DNA of 64,000 bases, taken from contig NZ_VFVR01000001.1 in NCBI RefSeq assembly GCF_006442205.1, positions 620,001 through 684,000 of the forward strand, in the 5' to 3' direction. Position numbers and translations under genes: made by a program. Shown here in pieces: positions 51,960 through 60,161 of the stretch (the stretch's first letter is position 1; each line of letters begins with the position of its first letter). Below the pieces are notes generated by a model. The model ran no database searches and was not told the DNA's origin. It saw only the letters and a program-made list of their open reading frames with translations. The DNA is from Mesorhizobium sp. B2-3-12. GTDB lineage: Bacteria; Pseudomonadota; Alphaproteobacteria; Rhizobiales; Rhizobiaceae.

Positions 51960-52932
51960 GTCAGTTCTGATCGCTTTCCTGTCATTGGCCGTCGAACTCG
52001 TCCTGGGTTATCCAGACTGGCTGTTTCGCGCCATCGGCCATCCCGTAACATGGTTCGGCAGGCTGATATCCTTTCTCGATGTCAGGCTCAACCGCGCCAC
52101 TGATCCCGACGCGCTGCGTCGCCAACGTGGTGTCCAGGCGCTTCTGGTCATCGTGCTGGTGCCGGCGGTGATTGGTCTTTGCCTACAGCTTGTCCTGCTC
52201 TGGTTCGTCCCCTTGGGATTGATCATTGCCGTCTTTCTGGCGACATCGCTTCTGTCGCAGAAGAGCCTCTATGAACATGTCGAAGCCGTCGCCGACGCGC
52301 TCGACAGTGGCGGACTCGATATGGGCCGGGCCGCCGTGTCGCGGATCGTTGGCCGCGATCCCGAAACGCTGGACCGCGCCGGCGTCTGCCGCGCGGCGAT
52401 CGAGAGCCTGGCGGAGAATTTCTCCGACGGCATCGTCGCCCCTGCCTTCTGGACCGGTGTCGGTGGCCTTGCTGGCGGTGCTGCCTACAAAGCCGCCAAC
52501 ACCGCCGATTCGATGATCGGCCACCGCACTCCGCGCCATGAGGCGTTCGGCTGGGCGGCGGCGCGCTTCGACGATTGGATCAACCTGCCGGCATCACGGC
52601 TGACGGCGCTGCTGATCGTGCTGGCGGCTTTCCTGGTCAAGGATGCCGACCCCGGCAATGCCTGGCAGGCGGTATGGCGCGACGCGAAAAAACACCGCTC
52701 GCCCAATGCCGGCTGGCCCGAAGCGGCCATGGCCGGTGCGCTTGGCCTCGCGCTCGCCGGACCGCGCAGCTATGGCGGCGTCGTGGTCGACGATATCTTC
52801 ATGGGCGAAGGCGGCCGCCGCGACGTCGACAGCGGCGACATCAGGCGGGCGCTGCAACTCTATCGTGTCGCCGACTATTTGCTGATTGGCCTGTTTGGCC
52901 TGGTCGCGGTGATCGCGGTCATGGCGTTCTAG
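51958..52932 (+). CDS. cobD: Adenosylcobinamide-phosphate synthase (CobD/CbiB)
   Basis: A 324-residue membrane protein that attaches aminopropanol phosphate to adenosylcobyric acid. Family signatures are LAVELVLGYPDWLFRAIGHP at the start, RAAIESLAENFSDGIVAPAF near residue 149, YKAANTADSMIGH near 177 and SPNAGWPEAAMAG near 245. About four to five spans. Divergent from cobC with overlapping starts and convergent with cobO with overlapping stops. Confidence 0.93.
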   Translation: MSVLIAFLSLAVELVLGYPDWLFRAIGHPVTWFGRLISFLDVRLNRATDPDALRRQRGVQALLVIVLVPAVIGLCLQLVLLWFVPLGLIIAVFLATSLLSQKSLYEHVEAVADALDSGGLDMGRAAVSRIVGRDPETLDRAGVCRAAIESLAENFSDGIVAPAFWTGVGGLAGGAAYKAANTADSMIGHRTPRHEAFGWAAARFDDWINLPASRLTALLIVLAAFLVKDADPGNAWQAVWRDAKKHRSPNAGWPEAAMAGALGLALAGPRSYGGVVVDDIFMGEGGRRDVDSGDIRRALQLYRVADYLLIGLFGLVAVIAVMAF

Positions 52933-53558
52933 AACTCGATGCCCTGCTGCGCTTTTACGCCAGCGGAAAAATGGTGCTTCGTCAGTCCCATCTCGGTGAC
53001 AAGATCAGCGGCCTCGACCAAGGCCGGCTTGGCGTTGCGGCCGGTGACGACGATATGCAGGCCCTCGCGGCGGACCTTGAGCGCACCCACCACCTTGTCG
53101 AGATCGAGATAGTCGTAGCGCAGCGCGATGTTGAGTTCATCGAGCACGACGAGGCTGATCGAGGGATCGTCGATCAATTCCAGCGCCTTGGCCCAGGCGG
53201 CCTCGGCGGCCGCGATGTCGCGCTTCAGATCCTGCGTTTCCCAGGTGAAGCCCTCGCCCATCGCGTGCCAGACGACGCGGTCGCCGAAGGCGGCGAAAGC
53301 GTCCTTCTCGCCGGTGTGCCATTTGCCCTTGATGAACTGGACGACGCCGACCCGCTTGCCGTAGCCGAGCATGCGCAGCGCGAGACCGAAGGCAGCCGTG
53401 GTCTTGCCCTTGCCGGGGCCGGTGTTGACGATGAGCAGACCTTTCTCGATCGTCTTACCCGCCACCTCGGCGTCCTGCACGGCCTTGCGCTTGGCCATCT
53501 TGGCGCGATGGCGTTCTTCATCCCGATCTTTGGCGTCCTTGTCGTCGATGTCAGTCAT
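52929..53558 (-). CDS. cobO: Cob(I)yrinic acid a,c-diamide adenosyltransferase
   Basis: A 209-residue ATP:corrinoid adenosyltransferase of the CobO/CobA/BtuR type. The P-loop NTGPGKGKTT lies at residues 45-54, followed by FIKGKWHTGE and VVLDELNIALRYDYLD. The charged N-terminal 35 residues are usual for the family. The stop overlaps that of cobD in the tetranucleotide CTAG (52929-52932). It follows cobP by one base. Confidence 0.94.
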   Translation of the reverse strand: MTDIDDKDAKDRDEERHRAKMAKRKAVQDAEVAGKTIEKGLLIVNTGPGKGKTTAAFGLALRMLGYGKRVGVVQFIKGKWHTGEKDAFAAFGDRVVWHAMGEGFTWETQDLKRDIAAAEAAWAKALELIDDPSISLVVLDELNIALRYDYLDLDKVVGALKVRREGLHIVVTGRNAKPALVEAADLVTEMGLTKHHFSAGVKAQQGIEF

Positions 53559-53559
53559 T

Positions 53560-54072
53560 TCACTTCACCTTGAGCGGTAGTCCCGCCACCATCAGCAGCA
53601 CCGTATCGGCGACCGCGGCGACCCGCTGGTTGAGCCGGCCGGCGTCGTCGCGAAACCGCCGCGCCAGCGCATTGTCGGGCACGATGCCTTGGCCGACCTC
53701 GTTCGACACCACGAACCACGGCCCGCGCGGCCGTGACAGCACGTCCGCCAACCGTCGGCAAACCGCGTCGTCGTGATCGGCCAGCATGTGATTGGTCAGC
53801 CACAGCGTCAGGCAGTCGACAACCACCGGCTGACCGTCCGGCAACGCCTCAAGCGCCTCGGCAAGCTCGAGCGGCGCGTCGATGGTGTGCCAGCCCTCGC
53901 CGCGCCGCGAGCGGTGCAGCGCGATGCGCTCATGCATCTCGTCATCGTAAGCTTGCGCGGTGGCGATATAGGCCCATGGCGAGGGCAATGCCGCCACCAG
54001 GGTTTCGGCGTGCGCGCTCTTGCCCGAGCGCGCACCACCGATGATGAAGGTCAGCTTGCCCAGATCAGGCAA
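53560..54072 (-). CDS. cobP: Adenosylcobinamide kinase / guanylyltransferase
   Basis: A 170-residue bifunctional enzyme that phosphorylates adenosylcobinamide and adds GMP. The P-loop GGARSGKSAHAE begins near residue 11; YIATAQAYDDEMHERI and the DCLTLWLTN and VSNEVGQGIVP stretches are typical. No ATG is available; TTG at 54072, inside the end of cbtA (eight-base overlap), gives the usual length. The longer frame to 54144 would run into cbtA coding sequence. Confidence 0.9.
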   Translation of the reverse strand: MPDLGKLTFIIGGARSGKSAHAETLVAALPSPWAYIATAQAYDDEMHERIALHRSRRGEGWHTIDAPLELAEALEALPDGQPVVVDCLTLWLTNHMLADHDDAVCRRLADVLSRPRGPWFVVSNEVGQGIVPDNALARRFRDDAGRLNQRVAAVADTVLLMVAGLPLKVK

Positions 54073-54868
54073 AGCTGTCGCGCAGGTTGGCAGCAGCGCC
54101 GGTGAAGCGCCCACGCACCACGCCGACGACCGCGCCGAGCACAAGCCAGAACACCAGGTTGGTCACCGTCACCGCCACCACGAACTGATGATGCAGGCCC
54201 TCCGGGATCGGTGTCTCGAAACTGTCTGGCTGCGGCGCGCCGACAATATGCGGCGCGACGATCAGCAGGACGCCAAGGATGGCCAGCGGCAGCGATTTGC
54301 GGAAGGCGATCAGGCCGAGCCCGATCGCGGTCGCCACGACTGTCGCGGTCCACCAGATCTGCCGCGGAAGCAGTTCGGCCGCGGGCATTGCCGGCAGTTC
54401 CGGCGGCAGGCCGAGGCCGGGCGCCAGCGTGAACACGGCAAAGCCGGCCAGGCCCCAGAACACGCCCTGGCGCCAGGTGCCGATGCCGCCGGCGAATTCC
54501 GAAACCGCGACCAGGACCAGCGCGAAGCCGATGCCGGTGACGATATTGGCAAGCACGCTGAAGGCGAACCGCTCGAAGCCGTCGGCCGGCGCCCAGCCTT
54601 CATCCTCCGCCGCCGGAGCGGCTGCTTCCGCCGCCGGCGCGGCCGAGCTCATGGCATTGCCTGCCGGGGCGATTGTACTCATGGCGTTGGTATCGGTCGC
54701 GGCGGGTGCCGCGCCATGGTCATGGTGATGGCCGCCGCCGGCCTGTTCGTAGACTTCCGCTTTCAGGATCAGCGGAACGGTCGCATAGGCCTGCATGCAG
54801 GCGAGAACGACGCCGGCCACGAGCCCCGCGATCGCCGCGACGAACACGACGTTGCGAAAAAGGTTCAT
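54065..54868 (-). CDS. cbtA: Cobalt transporter subunit CbtA
   Basis: A 267-residue inner-membrane protein of the CbtA family, predicted to import cobalt under B12 control. The first span (about 8-28) is followed by a His-rich loop (GGGHHHDHGAA near residue 45) and an Ala/Pro-rich acidic stretch of about 50 residues. Four or five more spans follow. The His loop probably binds metal. It lies 15 bases after cbtB, in the operon cbtB-cbtA-cobP-cobO. Confidence 0.9.
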   Translation of the reverse strand: MNLFRNVVFVAAIAGLVAGVVLACMQAYATVPLILKAEVYEQAGGGHHHDHGAAPAATDTNAMSTIAPAGNAMSSAAPAAEAAAPAAEDEGWAPADGFERFAFSVLANIVTGIGFALVLVAVSEFAGGIGTWRQGVFWGLAGFAVFTLAPGLGLPPELPAMPAAELLPRQIWWTATVVATAIGLGLIAFRKSLPLAILGVLLIVAPHIVGAPQPDSFETPIPEGLHHQFVVAVTVTNLVFWLVLGAVVGVVRGRFTGAAANLRDSFA

Positions 54869-54883
54869 GATGTCAGATCCCTA

Positions 54884-55063
54884 TCAGTGGCAGGGAAAGG
54901 CCATCGAATGGCGGTAGTCGTGGGCGGCGTTGTGGACCGCGTCGATATGCGAGAAGCCGACGAAGCCGACGACGAAGATGCCGAGCAGCGCGGCGAGCGC
55001 GAGCTGCATGAAGCGCGACTGCGAGGAGACGGAGGCGCCGAGGGAGACGGTAGCAGTGGTCAT
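54884..55063 (-). CDS. cbtB: Cobalt transporter subunit CbtB
   Basis: A 59-residue one-span protein. The hydrophobic segment is at about residues 22-40, and the C-terminal His-rich motif (HIDAVHNAAHDYRH then FPCH) is the hallmark of CbtB and likely metal-binding. The ATG at 55063 follows AAAGGACA. It is the first gene after the cobalamin riboswitch. Confidence 0.92.
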   Translation of the reverse strand: MTTATVSLGASVSSQSRFMQLALAALLGIFVVGFVGFSHIDAVHNAAHDYRHSMAFPCH

Positions 55064-55107
55064 GTCTTGTCCTTTCGCCCTCCACCCGAGGGCATAGAAG
55101 TCAGTCT

Positions 55108-55290
55108 TTTTGCCGCCGGCAGGTCTCCTGGCTCGCGGATCAGCGCCCTTCCCCACCTTCCCGAAGAAAAATCTTCAGTGGCATATGGAGAGGACTACCG
55201 CACACAGTTGCGGGGGCAGCCACGGCATTGGGCGAAACCTCGCCCGCACCGCATTCCCTCTTGGCTCCAAAAAAAGGAACCGACGACGTT
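55108..55290 (-). promoter_or_regulatory. Cobalamin riboswitch
   Basis: Read on the minus strand, the leader of cbtB has the conserved cobalamin-element segments in order: GGGAATGCGGTGCG (about 55259-55246), the core GCTGCCCCCGCAACTGT (about 55220-55204) and the B12 box AGCCAGGAGACCTGCC (55133-55118). It should repress cbtB-cbtA-cobP-cobO when adenosylcobalamin is abundant. The limits are approximate. The 379 bases between cbtB and the Rieske gene are mostly this element; the rest shows no gene. Confidence 0.93.
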
Positions 55291-55442
55291 GGTGACTATA
55301 GGGAAATTCGCCGCGCGCGGCAAACCAAATTCCGACAGCCGACAGCGCAGGAGCGTCGTATCGGCAAAGCCGTTCCCATCCCGCCCTGATTGACAAACTT
55401 CATGGCCGGGTGTCGGCTGGCAACCCTCACAGGAAGCCAGCC

Positions 55443-56609
55443 ATGCAGCCCAATGCCAGCGAGCGCGATCCCTATAACGGCCTGTCCCGAACCGAGCCGA
55501 CGCTGCCCTCATCGGCATATTGGGACCAGCAGACCTATCAGCTTGATCTCGATGCGATCTGGTACAGAAGCTGGCTGCTGGTCTGCCGCGAGGCCGATCT
55601 GGCCCAGCCGCTGGCCTTTCGCCGATTCCGCATCGGCACGCAGGACATCCTCGTGCTGCGCGACGACACTGGCGAGCTGCGCGCCTTCCACAACACCTGC
55701 CGCCATCGCGGCTCGCAGCTTTGCCAGGAGAGCGAAGGCCGGCTGAAGGCACGGCTGATCACCTGCCCCTATCACGCCTGGTCCTACTCGCTGCGCGGCG
55801 ATCTTGTGCGCGTGCCGTCGAAATCGCTGCCCGACGGCTTCGACAAGGCCGATCACCCGCTCTACCACGTCGCGCTCTCGGTGTGGCGGGGCTTCGTCTT
55901 CGTCAATCTTGCCGAGGGTGCCGCCGGCTCGGCGCAATCTTCCTTCGATCCCGGCTCCGGCAACCTCGGCAACTGGCCGCTCGAATCGCTGGTCTCAGGC
56001 CATGTGCTGCGCAAGGTGATGCACTGCAACTGGAAGATCTTCTGGGAGAACTTCAACGAGTGCCTGCATTGCCCTGGTGTTCACAAGGATCTGTCGCGGC
56101 TGGTGCCGATCTATGGCCGCGGCCTGATGAGCCGGCATGACGACCCCGAATGGGTGCGCCACGCCGACAATGACGCGCCGGAATTTTCCGGCGGCTTGCG
56201 TGCTGGCGCGCAGACATGGTCGCGCGACGGCCAGACGCACGGGCCGGTCTTCCCGGGCTTGACGCCGGCGGAACGCAGCGCCGGCCAGACCTATGCCACC
56301 AGCCTGCCATCGATGTTCGTCGTCGGCCATGTCGACTATGTCAGGACCGTGCGCCTAGTGCCGCTCGGTCCCGAACAGACCGAGCTTGTCGCGGAGTGGC
56401 TGTTCGCGCCCGAGGCGTTAGCCGCGACCGACATCGACAACATCGTCGCCTTCGGCACACAGGTGCTGGAAGAGGACGCCGCCATCTGCGAGGTGAACCA
56501 GAGGGGCTTGCGCTCGATGCGTCATACGGCCGGCGTGCTGATGCCCGAGGAATATGAGTTGCACCGCTTCCACAATTGGGTGCGCGAGCGCCATGTTGCG
56601 GTGACATGA
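55443..56609 (+). CDS. Rieske non-heme iron oxygenase alpha subunit (GbcA/stachydrine-demethylase-like)
   Basis: A 388-residue oxygenase. The Rieske 2Fe-2S ligands are in CRHRGS near residue 87 and CPYHAW near 108; the mononuclear iron site is ENFNECLHCPGVH near 200. Family members of this size include glycine betaine demethylase GbcA and stachydrine demethylase, beside aromatic dioxygenases. The window has no reductase partner, but the abundance of demethylation genes favours a quaternary amine. ATG at 55443 has AGGAAG upstream. Divergent from the riboswitch-controlled operon. Confidence 0.8.
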   Translation: MQPNASERDPYNGLSRTEPTLPSSAYWDQQTYQLDLDAIWYRSWLLVCREADLAQPLAFRRFRIGTQDILVLRDDTGELRAFHNTCRHRGSQLCQESEGRLKARLITCPYHAWSYSLRGDLVRVPSKSLPDGFDKADHPLYHVALSVWRGFVFVNLAEGAAGSAQSSFDPGSGNLGNWPLESLVSGHVLRKVMHCNWKIFWENFNECLHCPGVHKDLSRLVPIYGRGLMSRHDDPEWVRHADNDAPEFSGGLRAGAQTWSRDGQTHGPVFPGLTPAERSAGQTYATSLPSMFVVGHVDYVRTVRLVPLGPEQTELVAEWLFAPEALAATDIDNIVAFGTQVLEEDAAICEVNQRGLRSMRHTAGVLMPEEYELHRFHNWVRERHVAVT

Positions 56610-56659
56610 GGGTAGGTTGGGTTTCAGATCAGGCCGGCTTCAGCTGAATATCGACATGC

Positions 56660-57858
56660 CTACAGGGATTTCGGCAGGTAGCGCCAAGTCATGAAGCCGC
56701 AAAACGCCGCCAGCAGGCTGAGCGTGACGAACACCGAGCCTAACCCGAAGAAGGCCAGCACCACCGAACAGACCAGCGGCGGCGTCAGTTCGGAAAAGTC
56801 GAGATAGGTGCGGTAGACCGCCGCCATCTGCGCCCGCTCATAGGAGCGCACCGAGCGCATGAAGGCGGTCGAGCCCAGCGCGTCGAGCGCGATGGTGAAG
56901 AAGGCGCCGCACAACAGGAAGGCGCCGGTCAGCAACGGCGCTGCCGCTCCGACCGTGCCGGCGGCCAGCAGCGCCGCCGACATGGCGAAATAGGCAAATG
57001 TCATGGTGCGCCGGCCGCCGAAGCGCTTGCCCGCCTTGCCCCAGAAGATCGCCATGAACAAAAGCGCGTTGCCGGCCGAGACCAGCAGGCCGCCGGCGAT
57101 ATCGCCCTGCCCGGTGATGACCATGAACAGCGGCCCGTAGACCAAGAACGTCGTCCAGAAGCAGGAACGGCCGAAGGCGATCAGCCACGCCAACCTCAGT
57201 CTCGGCTGCGCGACGAAGCGGCCGATGTTGGCGAGCGGATTGGCCGGCCGCGTCTTGCCCGGACGGATCGAGGGGTTGTCGCTCAGCCGATAGAACCAGA
57301 ACAGGGCCAGCAAGGCGATCGCGAACACGGCCACCGCGCCATGCGCGGCGTAGATGCCGAAATGCGCGTAAAGAAAGATGCCGAGCGTCGGCCCGCAGGT
57401 CCAGGCAACCATCGACCACGCCATGCGCAGCGATTCGGCCTGCATGAAATCGGTCTTGCGGATGTGGTCCATGATGTAGAGGTTGAGGGTGATCGACAGC
57501 GCGCTGGCGCCCATGACACGGCACAACATCCCGGCCAGTTGCCCGGCGAGCGTATGGGTGACGAAGAACAGCGAACCGATGGCGAGCAGGCAGGCGCCTG
57601 CCGTGTAGACCCAGCGCCGGGCAAAGCGGCGGATCAGCATCGGCATGAACAAGGTTACCGACAGGCCGATCAGCGACACGACCGTGTAGAGGATCGAGAC
57701 GATCTGCTCATTGTGCAGGATTTCGTAGGCCTGGATCGGGATGACCTCGACACCATGGCGCGAGCGAAGGATTCGACCGCGTAGAGCGAGGCGAAGGTGC
57801 GCGCATCCGCAGCCTTGAGGGCCGGAAGCCAGATCGGATGACGCACATGGGTGGACAT
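56660..57858 (-). pseudogene. MFS transporter with a frameshift near its N-terminus
   Basis: Two reading frames together make a normal-length MFS transporter of about 400 residues. The first 36 codons from ATG 57858 (MSTHVRHPIWLPALKAADAR, then TFASLYAVESFARAMV) are in one frame. The sequence EVIPIQAYEILHNEQIVSIL continues in another from about 57748 and runs to the stop at 56660. A one-base deletion between 57746 and 57756 explains this. The longest intact part from 57679 lacks the first span and a half. Either the gene is inactivated or the base was lost in sequencing. Confidence 0.72.
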
Positions 57859-58093
57859 TGCTTCCCCAAAGCAGAATCGTGGCACCAAATCTGCCGTGGG
57901 CATTTCAGGCCCATTAAGAGGAAACCGACGCCCGCCCGGCAAAAAGCGAAGCGGTCAAAGGCTTTCCCGCGCTGGCCCAACCCGGCGGCTGGCACGGGCG
58001 CCGTCGCGCCGCCCAGGCCAGGGCGACCGGCCTTCTTCTATCCAGGGCAACCATGATAGTCGTCTTGGAGAGGCTGAATCAGATCGCGAGACC

Positions 58094-59092
58094 ATGAGCA
58101 TCCACACGCCGACCGCACCCGCCCCTGAGCCATCGAAGCGCATCGTCGCCATCGATATCTTGCGCGGCATCGCGCTGATCGCGATGGCGAGCTACCATTT
58201 CACCTGGGATCTCGAATTCTTCGGCTACACCGATCCTGGCCTCACCGCCTTCGGCTGGTGGAAGTTCTACGCTCGCTGCATCGCCTCGACCTTCCTGTTC
58301 CTGGTCGGCGTCAGTCTCTATCTCGCCCATGGCCGGCAAATCCGCTGGAACGGTTTCTGGAAGCGGTTCGCCATGGTTGCGGGCGCGGCGGTCGCCATCT
58401 CCGTCGTTACCCGCATCGCCACGCCCGACGGTTTCATCTTTTTCGGCATCCTTCACGAGATCGCGCTCGCCAGCCTGCTTGGGCTCGTCTTCCTGCGCCT
58501 GCCGGCGCTGCTGACGCTTGTCGTCGCGGCACTCGTCATCGCGGCACCCGTCTACCTGCGCTTCGAGGCCCTCGATCATCCCTGGCTGTGGTGGATCGGC
58601 CTGTCGGCGATCAATCCGCGCTCCAACGACTACGTGCCGCTGTTTCCCTGGTTTGGCGCGGTGCTTACGGGCATTGCGGTGGCGAAATTCGCGTCCACAT
58701 CAGGCATAAGGGCGCGTTTGGCGAAGCTGATGCCCGGGCGATGGTCGAACCCGCTGGTCTTCATCGGCCGCCACAGCCTGGCCTTCTACCTGATCCACCA
58801 GCCGCTGTTGATCGGCTGCGTCTGGCTGTTCTCGCAGGTGATGCCGGCGCAGGTCGAAACCCCGCAGGTCAATTTCCTGAAAACCTGCCAGCGCTCCTGC
58901 GAGCAGACGCGCAACGCAACCTTCTGTTCGAGTTATTGCGGCTGCATGCTCGAGACGCTCGAAGGTGAAGGCTCGCTTGATCGGCTCTACAACAACGATC
59001 AGACTGCTGACTTCAGGACGCATCTGTCCGATCTTGCCGCAACGTGTACCGGCAGGACCGAGGACAAGATGACGGAGGGAGGGACGCAATGA
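58094..59092 (+). CDS. DUF1624/heparan-alpha-glucosaminide N-acetyltransferase-like membrane protein
   Basis: A 332-residue membrane protein with about eight spans. The N-terminal RIVAIDILRGIALIAMASYH and the following FLFLVGVSLYLAHG are hallmarks of the acyltransferase-3/DUF1624 group. A late RHSLAFYLIHQPLLIG span is also typical. The C-terminal tail after the last span carries five Cys in about 22 residues (TCQRSCEQ, then FCSSYCGCM). It probably acylates an envelope sugar. ATG at 58094; overlaps the next gene by four bases. Confidence 0.75.
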   Translation: MSIHTPTAPAPEPSKRIVAIDILRGIALIAMASYHFTWDLEFFGYTDPGLTAFGWWKFYARCIASTFLFLVGVSLYLAHGRQIRWNGFWKRFAMVAGAAVAISVVTRIATPDGFIFFGILHEIALASLLGLVFLRLPALLTLVVAALVIAAPVYLRFEALDHPWLWWIGLSAINPRSNDYVPLFPWFGAVLTGIAVAKFASTSGIRARLAKLMPGRWSNPLVFIGRHSLAFYLIHQPLLIGCVWLFSQVMPAQVETPQVNFLKTCQRSCEQTRNATFCSSYCGCMLETLEGEGSLDRLYNNDQTADFRTHLSDLAATCTGRTEDKMTEGGTQ

Positions 59093-59577
59093 TCGAGCCA
59101 AAGCCTGGGACCGAACCGAAGCCTGGGCTGATACCGTGGCCGCCGGTGATCTACGTCGCCGCCATCCTCATCAGTGTCGCGCTTGGCCTCTACGTCCCCC
59201 TGCCCTGGATCGGCGATCTCCTGGGCGACATCCTGTTCGCCGCCGGCTGGGTGGCGCTGTTCGCCGTCGCCGTACTCTGGTTCACCGCGATCCGCACCAT
59301 GATACGGGCCAGGACAACGCTCAATCCCAACGCCGTGCCCGATCATCTCGTCACCTCAGGCCCCTTCGGCGTCACCCGCAACCCGATGTACCTGGCCAAC
59401 ACGCTGATGCTGATCGGCGTCGCCTTTGTCTCGGGCATCGCCTGGTTCTTCCTGCTTGCCTTCGTCGCCGCCTTCCTCACGCAGAAGGTCGCGATCGAGG
59501 GCGAGGAAAAAATCCTGGCGGCGAAATTCGGCAAGAAATACCGGGATTACGCCAAAAGAGTGCGGCGCTGGATTTGA
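59089..59577 (+). CDS. Isoprenylcysteine carboxyl methyltransferase-like membrane methyltransferase
   Basis: A 162-residue membrane protein with three or four spans. The C-terminal half has the ICMT/PEMT-type signature (SGPFGVTRNPMYLANTLMLI, then EEKILAAKFGKKYRDYAKRV). Bacterial members methylate unknown lipids or small molecules, not prenylated proteins. Its ATG overlaps the preceding stop, so it is co-translated with the Cys-tailed protein at 58094. Confidence 0.82.
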   Translation: MIEPKPGTEPKPGLIPWPPVIYVAAILISVALGLYVPLPWIGDLLGDILFAAGWVALFAVAVLWFTAIRTMIRARTTLNPNAVPDHLVTSGPFGVTRNPMYLANTLMLIGVAFVSGIAWFFLLAFVAAFLTQKVAIEGEEKILAAKFGKKYRDYAKRVRRWI

Positions 59578-59638
59578 GGCGGCGCGTGGTCGTCGGCAGA
59601 ACAGCAGACTTCCGCGATCAGCCGGCACGCCCGAAGGC

Positions 59639-60025
59639 TCAGGTGTTGACACCCAGCTCGACCAGCCGCTCGACGCAGGACTCTTCGGCCTGGTCGAGTT
59701 CGGCCAGCGTCTCCTCGAGGTCGCGGCGCTTTTGCCGGAGATCCTCGCGTTTTTCCTCGATGCGCTTGATCATCAGCTTGAGCTGCCCGACCTCGCCCGG
59801 CGGCTCCTTGTACATCTGAATGATCTCGCGGATCTCGTTGATCGAGAAGCCGAGCCGTTTTCCCCGCATGATCTGCCGGATGAGATGGCGATCGGACGGT
59901 CGAAACAGCCGGGTGCGGCCGCGCCGCACCGGCTGCACCAGCCCCTCGTCCTCGTAGAAACGCAGTGTCCGCGTCGACACGTCGAATTCGCGGGTCAGTT
60001 CGGTGATCGAATAATATTCCCGCAT
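59639..60025 (-). CDS. MerR-family regulator (LiuR-like)
   Basis: A 128-residue regulator. The MerR HTH occupies residues 4-70 (YYSITELTREFDVSTRTLRF, then YEDEGLVQPVRRGRTRLF). A dimerisation coiled coil rich in Glu, Arg and Leu follows (about 80-120). Only one Cys (EESCVERL) is present, so it is not a thiol metal sensor of the MerR/CueR type. It resembles LiuR-type regulators of branched-chain amino-acid catabolism, but no such genes are near. The ATG at 60025 begins MREYYSI. Confidence 0.83.
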   Translation of the reverse strand: MREYYSITELTREFDVSTRTLRFYEDEGLVQPVRRGRTRLFRPSDRHLIRQIMRGKRLGFSINEIREIIQMYKEPPGEVGQLKLMIKRIEEKREDLRQKRRDLEETLAELDQAEESCVERLVELGVNT

Positions 60026-60161
60026 TGTCACTCCACGCCGGAATTCCGGGTGATCGCCATGCGTCCCCTTCCGTCCCGAACAAACCCTTTGCCATGCCGG
60101 AATCGACGTGGCACCCCGCACAAGCCTCGCACGGCATTTACGTAAAAGTCAATTGAGCCAC

